Shown: positions 1-9,738 of the stretch, one piece after another
How positions within the stretch are numbered: the first letter of the stretch is position 1
Layout: the number at the start of each line of letters is the position of its first letter
Assembly: GCF_004346225.1 (NCBI RefSeq)
Contig: NZ_SMAJ01000006.1
Coordinates: 62,001-126,000, forward strand
DNA length: 64,000 nt
Direction: 5' to 3'
From: Paralcaligenes ureilyticus
GTDB taxonomy: Bacteria > Pseudomonadota > Gammaproteobacteria > Burkholderiales > Burkholderiaceae_B
Made by a program: the position numbers and the translations under genes
The notes under the pieces: model-generated
The model's input: only the letters and a program-made list of their open reading frames with translations
The model's database searches: none
Told to the model about the DNA's origin: nothing

Positions 1-264
1 GGCCGCGGCCTGTTCACGGGGGTGGAGTTCGTGCAAGACAAAAACACCAAAGCTCCCTTCGATCCTGCATTGAAAATCAATAGCCAATTAAAGACCCAGG
101 CCATGCACAACGGCCTGATGATGTACCCATCGGGCGGCACCATCGACGGCATCCACGGCGACCACGTACTGCTCGCGCCGCCCTTTATTTGCACCGCAGC
201 CAACATCAGTGAAATCGTCAACCGCTTCGTACAGACCGTGCAGGACATCGTGCCGGCCAAATAA
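1..264 (+). CDS. Class III (omega) aminotransferase, C-terminal fragment
   Basis: The 5' end lies outside the window; 87 C-terminal residues are visible and reading is open from base 1. The segment GRGLFTGVEFV followed by a long linker and HGDHVLLAPPFICT is the C-terminal small-domain pattern of PLP-dependent class III aminotransferases (omega-transaminase/aspartate aminotransferase family protein). The catalytic lysine is upstream and not visible. It ends 64 bp before a periplasmic amino acid binding protein gene on the same strand, so it may belong to the same operon and transaminate the imported amine or amino acid. The substrate cannot be told from this fragment. Confidence 0.8.
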   Translation, partial: GRGLFTGVEFVQDKNTKAPFDPALKINSQLKTQAMHNGLMMYPSGGTIDGIHGDHVLLAPPFICTAANISEIVNRFVQTVQDIVPAK

Positions 265-328
265 GGCCTGGGCCGACAGCCCTGCGAACGGCCGCATTCA
301 TATTTTCAGCAACAACAGGAGACAGGTA

Positions 329-1252
329 ATGAAACAAAAATCACTATCGATCAAGACCGCCGTACTGGGAGCCACGCTGGGTCTGCTCTCGTTCACGATG
401 GCCGCGCAGGCAGCCGTGGACGTCAGCAAAAGCCCCACGCTGACCAAGATCAAAACCAATAATGTGTTGGTCATAGGCCATAGAACGTCGTCAATTCCAT
501 TTTCTTACTACGACGAAAATCAGAAACCCATAGGCTTTGCGCAGGACATCTGCAACCAGATCATCGCCACGATCAAAACAGACGTCCAGAAACCCGATTT
601 ACCCGTCCGGCTGATGCCGCTCACGCCTCAAAATCGACTTACTCTGGTTCAAAACGGGACCGTCGACCTGGCCTGCGGGGTAGCCACCAACCTGAAAGCA
701 CGCCAGGAACAGGTCACCTTTGCCGATACCTATTTTGTCGCCGGCACCCGCCTGCTGGTCAACAAGAAAAGCGGCATCAAAGATTTCAAGGATATTCGCG
801 GCAAATCGGTGGTGACCTTGGCCGGCACAACCTCGGAAAAGATTCTGCGCAAAATGAACGATGAGCAAAACGCCAACATCACCATACAAAGCGCCAAGGA
901 ATATGCCGAAGCGTTCCTGATATTGCAATCCGGCCGTGTTTCCGCTTTTATGATGGACGACGTGTTGCTCTCGGGCGCCCGCACGCTGGCGCGCAACCCC
1001 AACGATTGGGAAATTGTAGGGACTTCGCAGTCGGTGGAGCCCTATGGCTTCTTCATGAAAAAGGGCGACCCTGTCTTTAAGCAAGTCGTCGACGGCGTCA
1101 TCGCCGGTATGATGAAAAGCGGTGAAATGGCCAAGCTCTACGACAAATGGTTCATGAACCCGGTGCCCCCCAAAGGCAGCAATTTCCATATGCCCATGAG
1201 CGACCTGGTGAAAAAGGCGTACGCGAACCCTAACGATCAAGCCATCAACTAA
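329..1252 (+). CDS. Amino acid ABC transporter substrate-binding protein (GltI-like)
   Basis: A 307-residue periplasmic binding protein of family 3 (SBP_bac_3). Residues 1-28 form a signal peptide with cleavage after AQA. The mature protein starts with the typical segment VLVIGHRTSSIPFSYYD, then IGFAQDIC and GTVDLACG, which match glutamate/aspartate receptors. The ATG at 329 is chosen because it follows a purine-rich AGGAGACAGG ribosome site and begins the signal peptide; an earlier in-frame start would add a non-signal leader. It is followed by a strong hairpin and two permease genes. The ligand is probably an acidic or polar amino acid; that is inferred from family only. Confidence 0.88.
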   Translation: MKQKSLSIKTAVLGATLGLLSFTMAAQAAVDVSKSPTLTKIKTNNVLVIGHRTSSIPFSYYDENQKPIGFAQDICNQIIATIKTDVQKPDLPVRLMPLTPQNRLTLVQNGTVDLACGVATNLKARQEQVTFADTYFVAGTRLLVNKKSGIKDFKDIRGKSVVTLAGTTSEKILRKMNDEQNANITIQSAKEYAEAFLILQSGRVSAFMMDDVLLSGARTLARNPNDWEIVGTSQSVEPYGFFMKKGDPVFKQVVDGVIAGMMKSGEMAKLYDKWFMNPVPPKGSNFHMPMSDLVKKAYANPNDQAIN

Positions 1253-1269
1253 AAGCACGGTAGTGCCAT

Positions 1270-1296
1270 AAGCGGCGCCGGCCTCCGGCGCCGCTT
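1270..1296 (+). terminator. Intercistronic hairpin after gltI-like gene
   Basis: A perfect 12-bp stem (AAGCGGCGCCGG / CCGGCGCCGCTT) with a 3-nt loop CCT lies 17 bp after the binding-protein stop. There is no U-tract, and the permease genes continue 21 bp later. It more likely attenuates or protects the 3' end of the abundant binding-protein mRNA than fully terminates. Confidence 0.6.
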
Positions 1297-1317
1297 AGCC
1301 TCTATTGCGAGCACACT

Positions 1318-2046
1318 ATGTCATACAAATGGGATTGGGGCGTTTTTCTGGAGCACGCCTCCAAAAACCAGACTTACCTGGACTGGATGCTGTCGGGCTT
1401 CGAAGTCACGCTGATGCTTGGGCTGTCGGCGTGGTTGATCGCCCTTGTCGTGGGCACGTCGCTGGGCGTCATGCGCACCCTGCCCAATCGCGCCTGCCGC
1501 GCCATCGGCGCCGCCTATGTTGAGCTGTTTCGCAATGTACCGCTGCTGGTGCAGTTTTTCATCTGGTATTTCGCGGTGCCCGAGCTCATGCCTTATGGCG
1601 AACAATTCAAGCAACTGCCGCCTTTTGTTCAGCAGTTTCTGGCGGCCATGATCTGTCTGGGGGTATTCACCGCCGCGCGGGTCTGCGAGCAGGTGCGCTC
1701 GGGCATCAATGCCTTGCCGCGCGGCCAGAAAAACGCGGGCCTGGCCAACGGATTAACGCTGCTCCAGACCTATCGATACGTGCTGTTGCCTGTCTCATTT
1801 CGCATCGTGCTGCCTCCCATTACGTCCGAATTCCTGAACATATTCAAGAACTCGGCAATCGCCTCGACCATAGGGCTCATGGAACTGGCCGCGCAGGGGC
1901 GCCAACTGGTCGACTACACGGCCCACTCTTACGAGTCATTTATGGCTGTCACGTTGCTCTACGCCCTGATCAGCCTGTGCGTCATGGCGATCATGTGGCG
2001 GATCGAGCGGCTTTGCTACATCCCCGGCCTGTCGTTCAGGAAATAA
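1318..2046 (+). CDS. Amino acid ABC transporter permease (GltJ-like)
   Basis: A 242-residue inner-membrane permease of the HisM/GltJ class. It has an N-terminal periplasmic stretch, then several hydrophobic helices, and the cytoplasmic coupling motif region near [18 protein letters not shown] and [15 protein letters not shown] (EAA loop). Length agrees with GltJ proteins. It lies 2 bp upstream of a second permease gene, the usual heterodimeric arrangement. No ATPase gene follows; the partner GltL must lie elsewhere, perhaps left of the window. Confidence 0.88.
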   Translation: MSYKWDWGVFLEHASKNQTYLDWMLSGFEVTLMLGLSAWLIALVVGTSLGVMRTLPNRACRAIGAAYVELFRNVPLLVQFFIWYFAVPELMPYGEQFKQLPPFVQQFLAAMICLGVFTAARVCEQVRSGINALPRGQKNAGLANGLTLLQTYRYVLLPVSFRIVLPPITSEFLNIFKNSAIASTIGLMELAAQGRQLVDYTAHSYESFMAVTLLYALISLCVMAIMWRIERLCYIPGLSFRK

Positions 2047-2048
2047 CC

Positions 2049-2726
2049 ATGATCTTTGGATTCGATTTCGGCTGGCTAAACCAAAGCACGTTCAACCTAT
2101 TGGGCCGCGGCATGGGTGTATCGCTGCAAATTACCTTTACGGCGATGGCGGCAGGCATCGTCTGGGGCACGCTGATCGCACTGATGCGCTTGTCGTCCTA
2201 CAAAACCTTGAACGTGTTGGCGGCCACTTATGTCACTATATTTCGCCTGGTGCCTCTGGTCATGGTGCTGCTGTGGTTTTTCCTGATCGTACCGGACTTT
2301 CTGCAGTCGCTGTTTGGGCTGTCAGGCGCCACCGACATGCGCCTGGTGTCGGCCCTGGTCGCCTTTGCGCTGTATGAAGCAGCCTACTATTCGGAAATTA
2401 TCCGCGCCGGAATTCAAAGCATTTCCAGTAGTCAGCAACACGCCGCGTTCGCGCTGGGCATGACCTATTCCCAATCCATGCGCCTGATTATTTTGCCGCA
2501 GGCCTTTCGCAATATGCTGCCGCTCTTTCTGACCCAGGGCATCATTCTGTTCCAGGACACATCACTCGTCTATGTCATTGCCCTGGCCGATTTTTTCGGC
2601 CAGGCCTACGGTGTGGGCGAGCGCAACGGCGCCGTGGTCGAAGCCCTGTTCTTTGTCGGCGCCGTGTACTTTATTATCTGCTATTCAGTGTCTTTAGTCG
2701 TAAAGCGCTACCAACATAACATCTGA
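2049..2726 (+). CDS. Amino acid ABC transporter permease (GltK-like)
   Basis: A 225-residue permease, the second half of the heterodimer with the preceding gene. The EAA-loop region is seen as [24 protein letters not shown], with hydrophobic helices on both sides. The ATG at 2049 is chosen because it sits 2 bp after the previous stop and opens with [12 protein letters not shown], typical of GltK; an upstream in-frame start would run deep into the previous gene. Translational coupling is likely. Confidence 0.88.
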   Translation: MIFGFDFGWLNQSTFNLLGRGMGVSLQITFTAMAAGIVWGTLIALMRLSSYKTLNVLAATYVTIFRLVPLVMVLLWFFLIVPDFLQSLFGLSGATDMRLVSALVAFALYEAAYYSEIIRAGIQSISSSQQHAAFALGMTYSQSMRLIILPQAFRNMLPLFLTQGIILFQDTSLVYVIALADFFGQAYGVGERNGAVVEALFFVGAVYFIICYSVSLVVKRYQHNI

Positions 2727-2755
2727 TCATCGATCTCTACCCAGAAAGGACAACC

Positions 2756-3280
2756 ATGGCCCGCCTCCCCTACGCCGACCTGAACCACCCCGACGTCAGG
2801 CCGCTCGTCGAGCAAATCGTAGCCGAGCGCGGAAGCGTTCTGCATCTATACCAAATGCTGCTGCACAGCCCAGAAGTGGCGCGCGGCTGGCTCAGCCACT
2901 TGACCGGAATCCGGCAACGCAGCACATTGCCGGGCAAACTGCGTGAAATGGTCATCATGCGCATCGCAATCCTGAACGGCGCGCCGTACGAAGCCGACCA
3001 GCACGCCCCCATTGCACTCAAAGAAGGCATGACGCAAGGGCAGCTTGACGCACTCGACCAGTGGGAAGCATCGACGGTTTTCAACGAACAGGAACGCGCC
3101 GTGCTGGCCTACACCGATGCCATGACGCGCCACGTGCACGTACCCAAAGAGGTCTTCGCGGCCGTCAAACCGCATTTCGACGCCAAGCGGCTGGTCGAGC
3201 TGACCGCTACTATCGCCACCTACAACATGGTGGCGCGCTTCCTCGAGGCGCTGGAAATCCATTCGGATGACGAGCGTTGA
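2756..3280 (+). CDS. Carboxymuconolactone decarboxylase family protein
   Basis: A 174-residue all-helical protein of the CMD/AhpD fold. The core segment LREMVIMRIAILNGAPYEADQH matches the family, but it contains no cysteine at all, so the CxxC of AhpD-type peroxidases is missing and a peroxidase role is unlikely. It follows the permease gene by 29 bp with a good ribosome site (AGAAAGGA), so it is probably co-transcribed with the amino acid importer. A role as a decarboxylase or tautomerase on the imported compound is only inference. Confidence 0.75.
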   Translation: MARLPYADLNHPDVRPLVEQIVAERGSVLHLYQMLLHSPEVARGWLSHLTGIRQRSTLPGKLREMVIMRIAILNGAPYEADQHAPIALKEGMTQGQLDALDQWEASTVFNEQERAVLAYTDAMTRHVHVPKEVFAAVKPHFDAKRLVELTATIATYNMVARFLEALEIHSDDER

Positions 3281-3282
3281 AT

Positions 3283-3372
3283 GGCAGCCACAAGGGCTGC
3301 CGCTACATTAGCGACGGGTACGTTCTCGATTAGGACGGATACGTTTTTGTAGCGGCACCCCTTGTGGGTGCC
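3283..3372. repeat. REP pair (BIME-like) 1
   Basis: Two REP-like hairpins facing with their GTAG ends inward: 3283-3306 (stem GGCAGCC/GGCTGCC, on the minus strand) and 3349-3372 (GTAG at 3349, stem GGCACCC/GGGTGCC), 42 bp apart. It starts 2 bp after the stop of the CMD-like gene and separates convergent genes. The two stems differ but both pair perfectly. Confidence 0.88.
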
Positions 3373-3417
3373 ACCGGCACGTCACAACGGCGTCCACGTC
3401 CCCGTCCAACACCTATC

Positions 3418-4614
3418 CTACGCGGCCAGCGTCGCCTCGACCAACTTCGACCAATACGTGGCACCTATCGGCAGCAGGGCATCGTTGAAATCGTAATTGG
3501 AATTGTGCAGCTGGCACGGCCCCATGCCGTGATACGTATTGATGCGGTGATCGCCATCGCCATTGCCGATGAACAGATACGTGCCGGGCACTTTTTCCAG
3601 ATAGAAGGAAAAATCCTCTGCTCCGGTATGCGGCGGCGTATCCCTATCGACCCGGTCGGCGCCAAAGATTTTTTCGGCCAGATCTGCCGCAAACTCGGTT
3701 TGCTGCGGCCAATTGACCAAGGGCGGATAGCACCGCACAAAATCCAGCTCGCCCGTGCCGCCGTATGCCTCACAAAGTTTGGTCACAATGCGGCGCATAT
3801 TGTTTTCCATCAGATCCAGGACCTCGACGCTATAGGTTCTGACGGTCCCGCGAATCACTGCCTGCGCCGGAATCACGTTATAGGCGTCACCCGCATGAAT
3901 CTGCGTAATTGACAACACTGCCGTGTCGATCGGATTTTTATTGCGTGTGATGAGGGTTTGCAGGGCCTGCACCATTTCCGTCGCGATCATGATCGGGTCT
4001 ACGGACTTATGCGGCTGTGCGGCGTGGCCGCCCACCCCATTGATAATGATATCGAAGCGATTGCTCGAGGCCATGGTCGGCCCCGCACGAAAGCCGAAAG
4101 CACCCGCCTCCATCCCGGGCATATTATGCATGCCGTAGATCACATCGCAGGGAAAGCGCTCAAACAGGCCATCGTCCATCATGGCCTTGGCGCCGGCATT
4201 GCCGCCTTCTTCGGCCGGCTGGAAAATAAAGTTGACCACGCCGTTGAAATTTTTGTGCGTCGCCAGGTACTGGGCGGCGCCCAGCAGCATGGTGGTATGG
4301 CCGTCGTGGCCGCAACCATGCATTTTGCCGGGATTCGTCGAGCAATGCGCGAAACGATTGTTCTCGGGCATGGGCAGCGCGTCCATATCGGCGCGCAAGC
4401 CAATGGAGCGGCCGCCCGTTCCAGAGCGCAACACCCCCACAACCCCCGTCTTGCCTATATTCGTATGCACTTCCAGGCCCAATTCAGTCAGGCGCTTGGC
4501 CACCAGGGCCGAGGTGCGCTGTTCGTTAAACGCCAGTTCGGGGTGCGCATGAATATCGCGGCGGATCGCAATCAGTTCTTGATGGTTTTGTTCAATATCG
4601 GCTAATAAACTCAT
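3418..4614 (-). CDS. M20 family amidohydrolase (hippurate hydrolase-like)
   Basis: A 398-residue metal-dependent amidohydrolase of the M20D group (hippuricase, N-acyl-L-amino acid amidohydrolase). Visible features are IHAHPELAFNE near residue 21, the metal-binding GCGHDGHT at about 100-107 (Cys and His ligands), QPAEEGG at about 132-138 and HTGAEDFSF near the C-terminus. Start is set at 4614 (MSLLADIEQ); the 32-residue in-frame upstream extension reads partly through a degenerate REP element and is not family-like. It lies downstream of an N-formylglutamate amidohydrolase-like gene and a peptide importer, consistent with cleaving imported N-acyl amino acids. Confidence 0.88.
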   Translation of the reverse strand: MSLLADIEQNHQELIAIRRDIHAHPELAFNEQRTSALVAKRLTELGLEVHTNIGKTGVVGVLRSGTGGRSIGLRADMDALPMPENNRFAHCSTNPGKMHGCGHDGHTTMLLGAAQYLATHKNFNGVVNFIFQPAEEGGNAGAKAMMDDGLFERFPCDVIYGMHNMPGMEAGAFGFRAGPTMASSNRFDIIINGVGGHAAQPHKSVDPIMIATEMVQALQTLITRNKNPIDTAVLSITQIHAGDAYNVIPAQAVIRGTVRTYSVEVLDLMENNMRRIVTKLCEAYGGTGELDFVRCYPPLVNWPQQTEFAADLAEKIFGADRVDRDTPPHTGAEDFSFYLEKVPGTYLFIGNGDGDHRINTYHGMGPCQLHNSNYDFNDALLPIGATYWSKLVEATLAA

Positions 4615-4699
4615 AATTTTCGTCTCTAGGAATGACACTATGATGGAGTGTCTTGGGAATACGATAACGCAATTTACCGGGTTGGTGATAGCGTGCCTT

Positions 4700-4723
4700 G
4701 GCACCCACAAGGGGAGCCACTAC
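4700..4723 (-). repeat. Degenerate REP element
   Basis: On the minus strand GTAG (4723-4720) is followed by a mostly paired hairpin with the invariant loop; one stem position is mispaired (GGCACCC against GGGAGCC). The TAG of GTAG is the stop codon of the upstream amidohydrolase gene (4720-4722). Confidence 0.7.
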
Positions 4724-5583
4724 ACCAATTGCGCCTGCACGAACTTGGCCAAATGTTCGGACAGCAAGGTAAGTGATTTCTGCAAGGCGCCAAAGCCCGG
4801 CGATTTCTCGTAGGTATCTTCATCCATATACAGCTTGCGATTGACCTCGATTTGCAGGCTGTGGCGGTTCTCGGCGGGCCGCCCGATGCGGGCAATGACC
4901 GCCACGCCCTTGAACGGATCATTGCGCGCCACCGCATAGCCGCGCCCGATCAAAAAGGTTTCGATCGTTTCGACCAAGGCCGGATCACAGGTGACTCCGT
5001 CGCGGTCTCCCAGCACAAAATCAGCCAGAGGGTGGTCCGAGTCAATTTCAAGCACCTCGTAGGAATCGGCCGGCATCGAGTGCAGGTTCAAATGCCAGAC
5101 GCCTCCGAACTTTTCGTAGGCCGCTTCTATCTGCTGGTTTAGCGCGGCATGATAGGGTTGGTGGAAGGTCTGGATGCGATTTTCGACTTCAGCCACCCAT
5201 AACTTGCGATCGTAAATGGCCTGCTTGCGGGCAAGCCGCCATATCAGCCCGTGACCCAACCGGGTTTTCTCCGTGGGATGCACTTCGGTCGCCCAGGGCT
5301 CGGCGAGCATGTTCACGTCGATATCGGTGAGTTCACGGTTGGGATCGATATAGGACCGCGGGAAATTGGCGGCCAACAAAGACCCTCCCACCGCGGGAAT
5401 GGCGCGCCAAAGTTCGTCGACATAGGTGTCTTCACCCGAACGCAAAATCGACGCGGGCAGGCAACTACCGAAGTCCTTTGGGTAGATGACGCCGCTGTGC
5501 GGCGAATCGCAGACCAGCGGAATCGCGTGGCCCTTGGCCCGCGACAGGACAAAAGGTTCAAAATCGGAATCGGCGAATATCAT
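4720..5583 (-). CDS. N-formylglutamate amidohydrolase family protein
   Basis: A 287-residue protein of the FGase family (PF05013), which releases formate from N-formylglutamate in histidine breakdown; paralogues act on other N-acyl amino acids. Family segments are PLVCDSPHSGVIYP near the N-terminus, LNLHSMP in the centre and QIEVNRKLYMDE near the C-terminus. No other hut genes are nearby; the neighbours are an M20 amidohydrolase and a peptide-type ABC importer. The stop codon TAG is contributed by a REP-like element at 4700-4723. Exact substrate unknown. Confidence 0.8.
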   Translation of the reverse strand: MIFADSDFEPFVLSRAKGHAIPLVCDSPHSGVIYPKDFGSCLPASILRSGEDTYVDELWRAIPAVGGSLLAANFPRSYIDPNRELTDIDVNMLAEPWATEVHPTEKTRLGHGLIWRLARKQAIYDRKLWVAEVENRIQTFHQPYHAALNQQIEAAYEKFGGVWHLNLHSMPADSYEVLEIDSDHPLADFVLGDRDGVTCDPALVETIETFLIGRGYAVARNDPFKGVAVIARIGRPAENRHSLQIEVNRKLYMDEDTYEKSPGFGALQKSLTLLSEHLAKFVQAQLV

Positions 5584-5689
5584 TTGAAGGTTCCTTGAAA
5601 ATCCAGCCTTGAATCAAAATCATCGTTGCAATTGACGCGGATCGCATGGGCGTCAGGTATAGGGGCTGATCAATAGTTTACGGCGCGAT

Positions 5690-5757
5690 GGCAGCCACAA
5701 GGGCTGCCGCTACATAACGTGGCGGTCGCTCATGTAGCGGCACCCCTTGTGGGTGCC
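5690..5757. repeat. REP pair (BIME-like) 2
   Basis: Inward-facing GTAG hairpins at 5690-5713 (GGCAGCC/GGCTGCC, minus) and 5734-5757 (GGCACCC/GGGTGCC, plus), 20 bp apart, in the gap between dppF-like and hutG-like genes of the same operon direction. If transcribed, the two arms can form independent stems. Confidence 0.88.
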
Positions 5758-5785
5758 ATTTTCAACCCTAAAATTCATAACCGGC

Positions 5786-6820
5786 CTACGAACCATCATT
5801 CAAATGACAGGCGCTAAGGTGCTTGGACTCTCCTCCCGAAACCCCGTCATGCTCCACGGATTTAAGCAACGGACGCTCGACGCGGCAGCGCGGCATGGCA
5901 TGCGGACAGCGGGGATGAAACGGGCAGCCCGCGGGTGGATCGCTCGGGGAAGGAAGCTCGCCCTTGATCGTGTCGAACTGACGCCGTTCAGCCTGCAAAC
6001 GGGGCAGCTCTTTAATGAGCGCCTGCGTATACGGGTGGTTGGCCGCCTTGAAAATGGTTTCAGTTGGCGCGATTTCGACAATGCGTCCCAGGTACATAAT
6101 GGCCACGCGATCGGAAATATGGCTGACCACTCCCAGGTTGTGGCTGATGAAAAAATACGTTAAGCCATATTCACGCCGCAACTCGATAAACAGATTCAGC
6201 ACCTGCGCCTGGATCGACACATCCAGCGCCGCCACCGCCTCATCGCAGACAATGACCGAAGGCTTCAGAGCCAGGGCGCGAGCCACACCGATGCGCTGTC
6301 GCTGGCCGCCCGAGAACTGGTGCGGATAGCGGAACCGATAGGACGGGTCCAGGCCCACTTTCTGCATCAGCTCGCACACATAAGCCTCTTTGGCGGCACG
6401 CGTAACCATGCCATGCGCCATCGGAGCCTCGCCAATAATATCGATCACGCGCATGCGCGGATTCAGCGACGAGAAAGGATCCTGGAAAATCATCTGTACG
6501 CTTAACTCATACTGGCGCCGGGCCGCTGCATCAAGCGTCGCAACCGAGCGGCCCTTGTAGAAGATTTCACCCCGCGTAGGCGGCAAAATTCCAGTCAGCA
6601 TGCGCCCCAGCGTGGATTTTCCGCAACCCGATTCACCCACCACGCCTATGACCTCGCCGGCAATAATGTCCAGATCGACACCTGCCACGGCCTGCACCGG
6701 CCGAGGCGCGGCACGCCCCCTCAACACACGCCCTAGCCGATCCACCATGTCTTGCGGCTGCACATAATGGCGTTCCAACTGGCGCACGCCAAGAATGATG
6801 TCGTCGCGATCGGCGCTCAT
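5786..6820 (-). CDS. Peptide-type ABC transporter ATP-binding protein (DppF/OppF-like)
   Basis: A 344-residue ATPase with Walker [10 protein letters not shown], signature [10 protein letters not shown], and Walker B in [12 protein letters not shown]; the usual DEPVSALD has Ala at two positions, which is uncommon. The C-terminal oligopeptide/dipeptide extension has the Cys-rich [15 protein letters not shown] segment expected of the family. Its start overlaps the stop of the DppD-like gene by 4 bp (ATGA). It pairs with that gene to power the importer. Confidence 0.9.
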   Translation of the reverse strand: MSADRDDIILGVRQLERHYVQPQDMVDRLGRVLRGRAAPRPVQAVAGVDLDIIAGEVIGVVGESGCGKSTLGRMLTGILPPTRGEIFYKGRSVATLDAAARRQYELSVQMIFQDPFSSLNPRMRVIDIIGEAPMAHGMVTRAAKEAYVCELMQKVGLDPSYRFRYPHQFSGGQRQRIGVARALALKPSVIVCDEAVAALDVSIQAQVLNLFIELRREYGLTYFFISHNLGVVSHISDRVAIMYLGRIVEIAPTETIFKAANHPYTQALIKELPRLQAERRQFDTIKGELPSPSDPPAGCPFHPRCPHAMPRCRVERPLLKSVEHDGVSGGESKHLSACHLNDGS

Positions 6821-7815
6821 GCCTGAACCCCGCGATGCCAGCAGCTTACTTTATGCAAGGGCGCGACTTCCTCGAATAGCGGCTCCTGAACACACTGCGG
6901 CGTTGCGCGATAGCAGCGAGAGCGAAACGGGCAGCCTTCGGGCATATTCAGCAGCGACGGCGTCGAGCCGGGAATTTGGAATAGTTCCTTGCCGCGGGTG
7001 TCGAACGTAGGAATCGAGGCCATCAGGCCATGGGTATAGGGATGTTGCGCGGCCCCTATGATTTCGGCCGTCGGGGCCGTTTCAACGATGCGGCCTGCGT
7101 ACATCACCGCCAGGCGATCGGCCAGCCCCGACACAATCGCCAGGTCGTGCGTAATCCAGATCAGCGCCGTATCCATTTCACGGCACAGTTTTTGCACTTC
7201 GTACAGAATCTGCCCCTGTATGGTCACGTCCAATGCCGTCGTAGGCTCGTCGGCAATGATCAGCTTAGGCCTGTTCAACAAGGCAATGGCGATGGCAATG
7301 CGCTGGCGCATGCCGCCCGATAAATGGTGCGGATAGACACTCATCCGGTCGGCCGGAGCCGGGATGCCGACCATGCCCAGCACCTCTATCGAACGGGCAC
7401 GGGCCGCCGCCCGCGAAACGGATTCGTGCGCCTGTATCGTCTCGATCATTTGCGTATCGACGCGCAAGGTCGGATTCAGGGTCATCATGGGATCTTGAAA
7501 AATCATCGCCATGTCGTTTCCGCGCAAAGCGCGATATTCGCCTGCCGACAAGGTCTGCAAATCGCGCCCGTCGAAAAACAGGCGGTCGGCCTGAATCCGG
7601 CCCGGAGCGTCGACCAGGTTCATCAGGGAAAAACCGGTCATGCTTTTACCCGAACCCGATTCGCCCACCAGCCCCAGGATTTCTCCTCGTTTGATCTGCA
7701 AGGAAACGCCGTCCACCGCCTTGACCACGCCCGCGCGGGTATGGAACCAGACTTTCAGCCCCTGTACATCGAGCAGCCATGGGCTGGAAGAAAGCGGTGA
7801 TGCGTGTGTCTGCAA
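6817..7815 (-). CDS. Peptide-type ABC transporter ATP-binding protein (DppD/OppD-like)
   Basis: A 332-residue ATPase with Walker A GESGSGKS, signature [10 protein letters not shown], Walker [13 protein letters not shown] and the C-terminal GCPFRSRC cysteine segment of OppD/DppD proteins. It sits 14 bp after the DppC-like gene and overlaps the DppF-like gene by 4 bp, so the five transporter genes form one operon. The first residues before the ATPase domain are variable, so the start could be a few codons later. Confidence 0.9.
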   Translation of the reverse strand: MQTHASPLSSSPWLLDVQGLKVWFHTRAGVVKAVDGVSLQIKRGEILGLVGESGSGKSMTGFSLMNLVDAPGRIQADRLFFDGRDLQTLSAGEYRALRGNDMAMIFQDPMMTLNPTLRVDTQMIETIQAHESVSRAAARARSIEVLGMVGIPAPADRMSVYPHHLSGGMRQRIAIAIALLNRPKLIIADEPTTALDVTIQGQILYEVQKLCREMDTALIWITHDLAIVSGLADRLAVMYAGRIVETAPTAEIIGAAQHPYTHGLMASIPTFDTRGKELFQIPGSTPSLLNMPEGCPFRSRCYRATPQCVQEPLFEEVAPLHKVSCWHRGVQA

Positions 7816-7829
7816 AAAAAAGCTCCTGC

Positions 7830-8753
7830 CTAAATTTCGTTGCGCGGATTGAGAATATCGCGTAAATGATCGCCTACCAGATTAATGGCCACGACCACCA
7901 GCGCCAGCGCAATGCCCGGAAAGAACGAAATCCAGTAATTGCCCGACATCAAGAACTCGAAGCCGTTGGCGATCAGCATACCCAGCGACGGTTCGGTCAC
8001 AGGCACCCCCACGCCCAGAAAAGACAAGGTGGCTTCAAGTGCGATGGCATGCGCGAGATCGATGGTGGCAATGACCATGAGCGGCGGAATGCAATTGGGA
8101 AATACGTGATGAAATAAAATTCGCGGCCAGGACAGCGACATGCAGCGCGCCGCCTCGACGTATTCTCTGTTGCGCTCGACAATGGCGGCGCCTCTGGCCG
8201 CTCGCGCAAAATACGCCCACTGCACGGCAATAAGCGCCACAATCACCTTGTCTACGCCTTTGCCCAGCACCGCCAGCAATATCAGAGCCACCAGTATGGA
8301 TGGAAACGACAACTGGATGTCGACGATGCGCATCAGGAGTGCATCGACGCGGCCGCCGAAGTAGGCCGAAATCAAACCCACTGTTGAGCCGATCACAAAG
8401 GCGACGGATACCGACACAAAGCCCACAATGAGGCTGATGCGCAGGCCATACAAAATGGCGGAAAAGACGTCGCGCGCCTGGCCGTCCGTGCCCAGCCAAT
8501 ATGTCATGGCGCCACTGCCGCTCACCGACCCGGGAGGCAGTTTCGAATCCATGATGTCCAGCGTCCCGATATCGAACGGATTTTGCGGCGCAATCCAGGG
8601 CGCAAAAATCGCCAGGCATAAAAACAGAACCAGCAGAACAAGACCCAGCACCGCCAGCTTGCTGGCCAGGAACTGCTCGATAAACAGCCGCAACAGGCTT
8701 TCACGCCTGGCTGGCACAAGGCTGGGCTGAATGGGAGTATCGGCCGTCGTCAT
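7830..8753 (-). CDS. Peptide-type ABC transporter permease (DppC/OppC-like)
   Basis: A 307-residue permease with an N-terminal OppC_N segment and one helix at about 28-50, followed by five more hydrophobic helices. The coupling loop is seen at EAARCMSLSWPRILFHHVFP. Its start overlaps the DppB-like stop by 4 bp. It forms the translocation pore with the DppB-like protein. Confidence 0.9.
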   Translation of the reverse strand: MTTADTPIQPSLVPARRESLLRLFIEQFLASKLAVLGLVLLVLFLCLAIFAPWIAPQNPFDIGTLDIMDSKLPPGSVSGSGAMTYWLGTDGQARDVFSAILYGLRISLIVGFVSVSVAFVIGSTVGLISAYFGGRVDALLMRIVDIQLSFPSILVALILLAVLGKGVDKVIVALIAVQWAYFARAARGAAIVERNREYVEAARCMSLSWPRILFHHVFPNCIPPLMVIATIDLAHAIALEATLSFLGVGVPVTEPSLGMLIANGFEFLMSGNYWISFFPGIALALVVVAINLVGDHLRDILNPRNEI

Positions 8754-9724
8754 GCGCCCCCCTCCAAACGTACGCGCGGATCGAGCACGGTATAGATAAT
8801 GTCTACCGCCAGGTTAAGCATGGCCAGGAACACGACCGTCAACATCAGGTAGGCCACCACCACGGGCCGATCCAGCGTAATGATCGAATCGATCAGCAGT
8901 TTGCCCATGCCCGGCCAGGAAAATACCGTTTCCGTCACCACCGCAAACGCAAAAACCTGGCCGTATTCGAGACCCCCTATCGTGACGATGGGAATCAGAA
9001 TATTCTTGAGCAGATGCACCCCCAGCACGCGCTTTTCAGACAAGCCTTTGGCGCGGGCAAACTTGATGTAATCGAGCGGCAGGCATTCGCGAGTGGCGGC
9101 GCGCGTCACGCGGATGATCAGGGCGCACTTGGCACAGGCGATCGTGGAAGCGGGCAGGATCAGGTTGCGCCATCCCTCCCAGCTGAAAACACTAAGCTGA
9201 ATCGGCCCGAATGTTTCGACCGGCCCGCGCCCACCGGCCGGCAACCAGCCCAGCAACACGGCAAACACCATGATAAGCATCAGGCCGACCCAGAAATTGG
9301 GCAGCGAAAAACCCAACACCGATCCGGTCATGATCGAACGGGCGCTGACGCTTTCCGGTTTGAGGCCGGCATATATGCCCAGAGGCACGCCAATCAATAA
9401 CGACAGGAGCATGGCCACCGTGGCCAGTTCCAGGGTGGCCGGCATGCGTTCCAGAATCAAACGCATGGCCGGCTCGCCGGTTAAAAAGCTGTTGCCGAAA
9501 TCCAGATGGACGGCTTTGCTCAGAAAAATGAAATACTGATGCCACAAAGGCAGATTCAGGCCCAGGGACTGGCGAATCAACTCGCGCTGGGCATCGGTGG
9601 CCTCGGGGCTGGCCAGCATGGACACCGGGTCGCCCACCAGATAAAGCCCGGCAAATACCAACGCCGACATGACCAGCACCACAACAAAGGTCTGGATCAG
9701 TCGGCGAATAATGCTCGATAGCAC
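8750..9724 (-). CDS. Peptide-type ABC transporter permease (DppB/OppB-like)
   Basis: A 324-residue permease with an N-terminal helix, a long periplasmic loop and the coupling loop FARAKGLSEKRVLGVHLLKN. Length and hydrophobic pattern fit DppB. It follows the binding-protein gene by 14 bp and overlaps the DppC-like gene by 4 bp. Confidence 0.9.
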   Translation of the reverse strand: MLSSIIRRLIQTFVVVLVMSALVFAGLYLVGDPVSMLASPEATDAQRELIRQSLGLNLPLWHQYFIFLSKAVHLDFGNSFLTGEPAMRLILERMPATLELATVAMLLSLLIGVPLGIYAGLKPESVSARSIMTGSVLGFSLPNFWVGLMLIMVFAVLLGWLPAGGRGPVETFGPIQLSVFSWEGWRNLILPASTIACAKCALIIRVTRAATRECLPLDYIKFARAKGLSEKRVLGVHLLKNILIPIVTIGGLEYGQVFAFAVVTETVFSWPGMGKLLIDSIITLDRPVVVAYLMLTVVFLAMLNLAVDIIYTVLDPRVRLEGGA

Positions 9725-9738
9725 CTGTCAACCCGGCC

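Noticed and set aside
4616-4710. Upstream extension of the M20 amidohydrolase
   Set aside because: The extra 32 residues come partly from a degenerate REP and the family starts at MSLLADIEQ.
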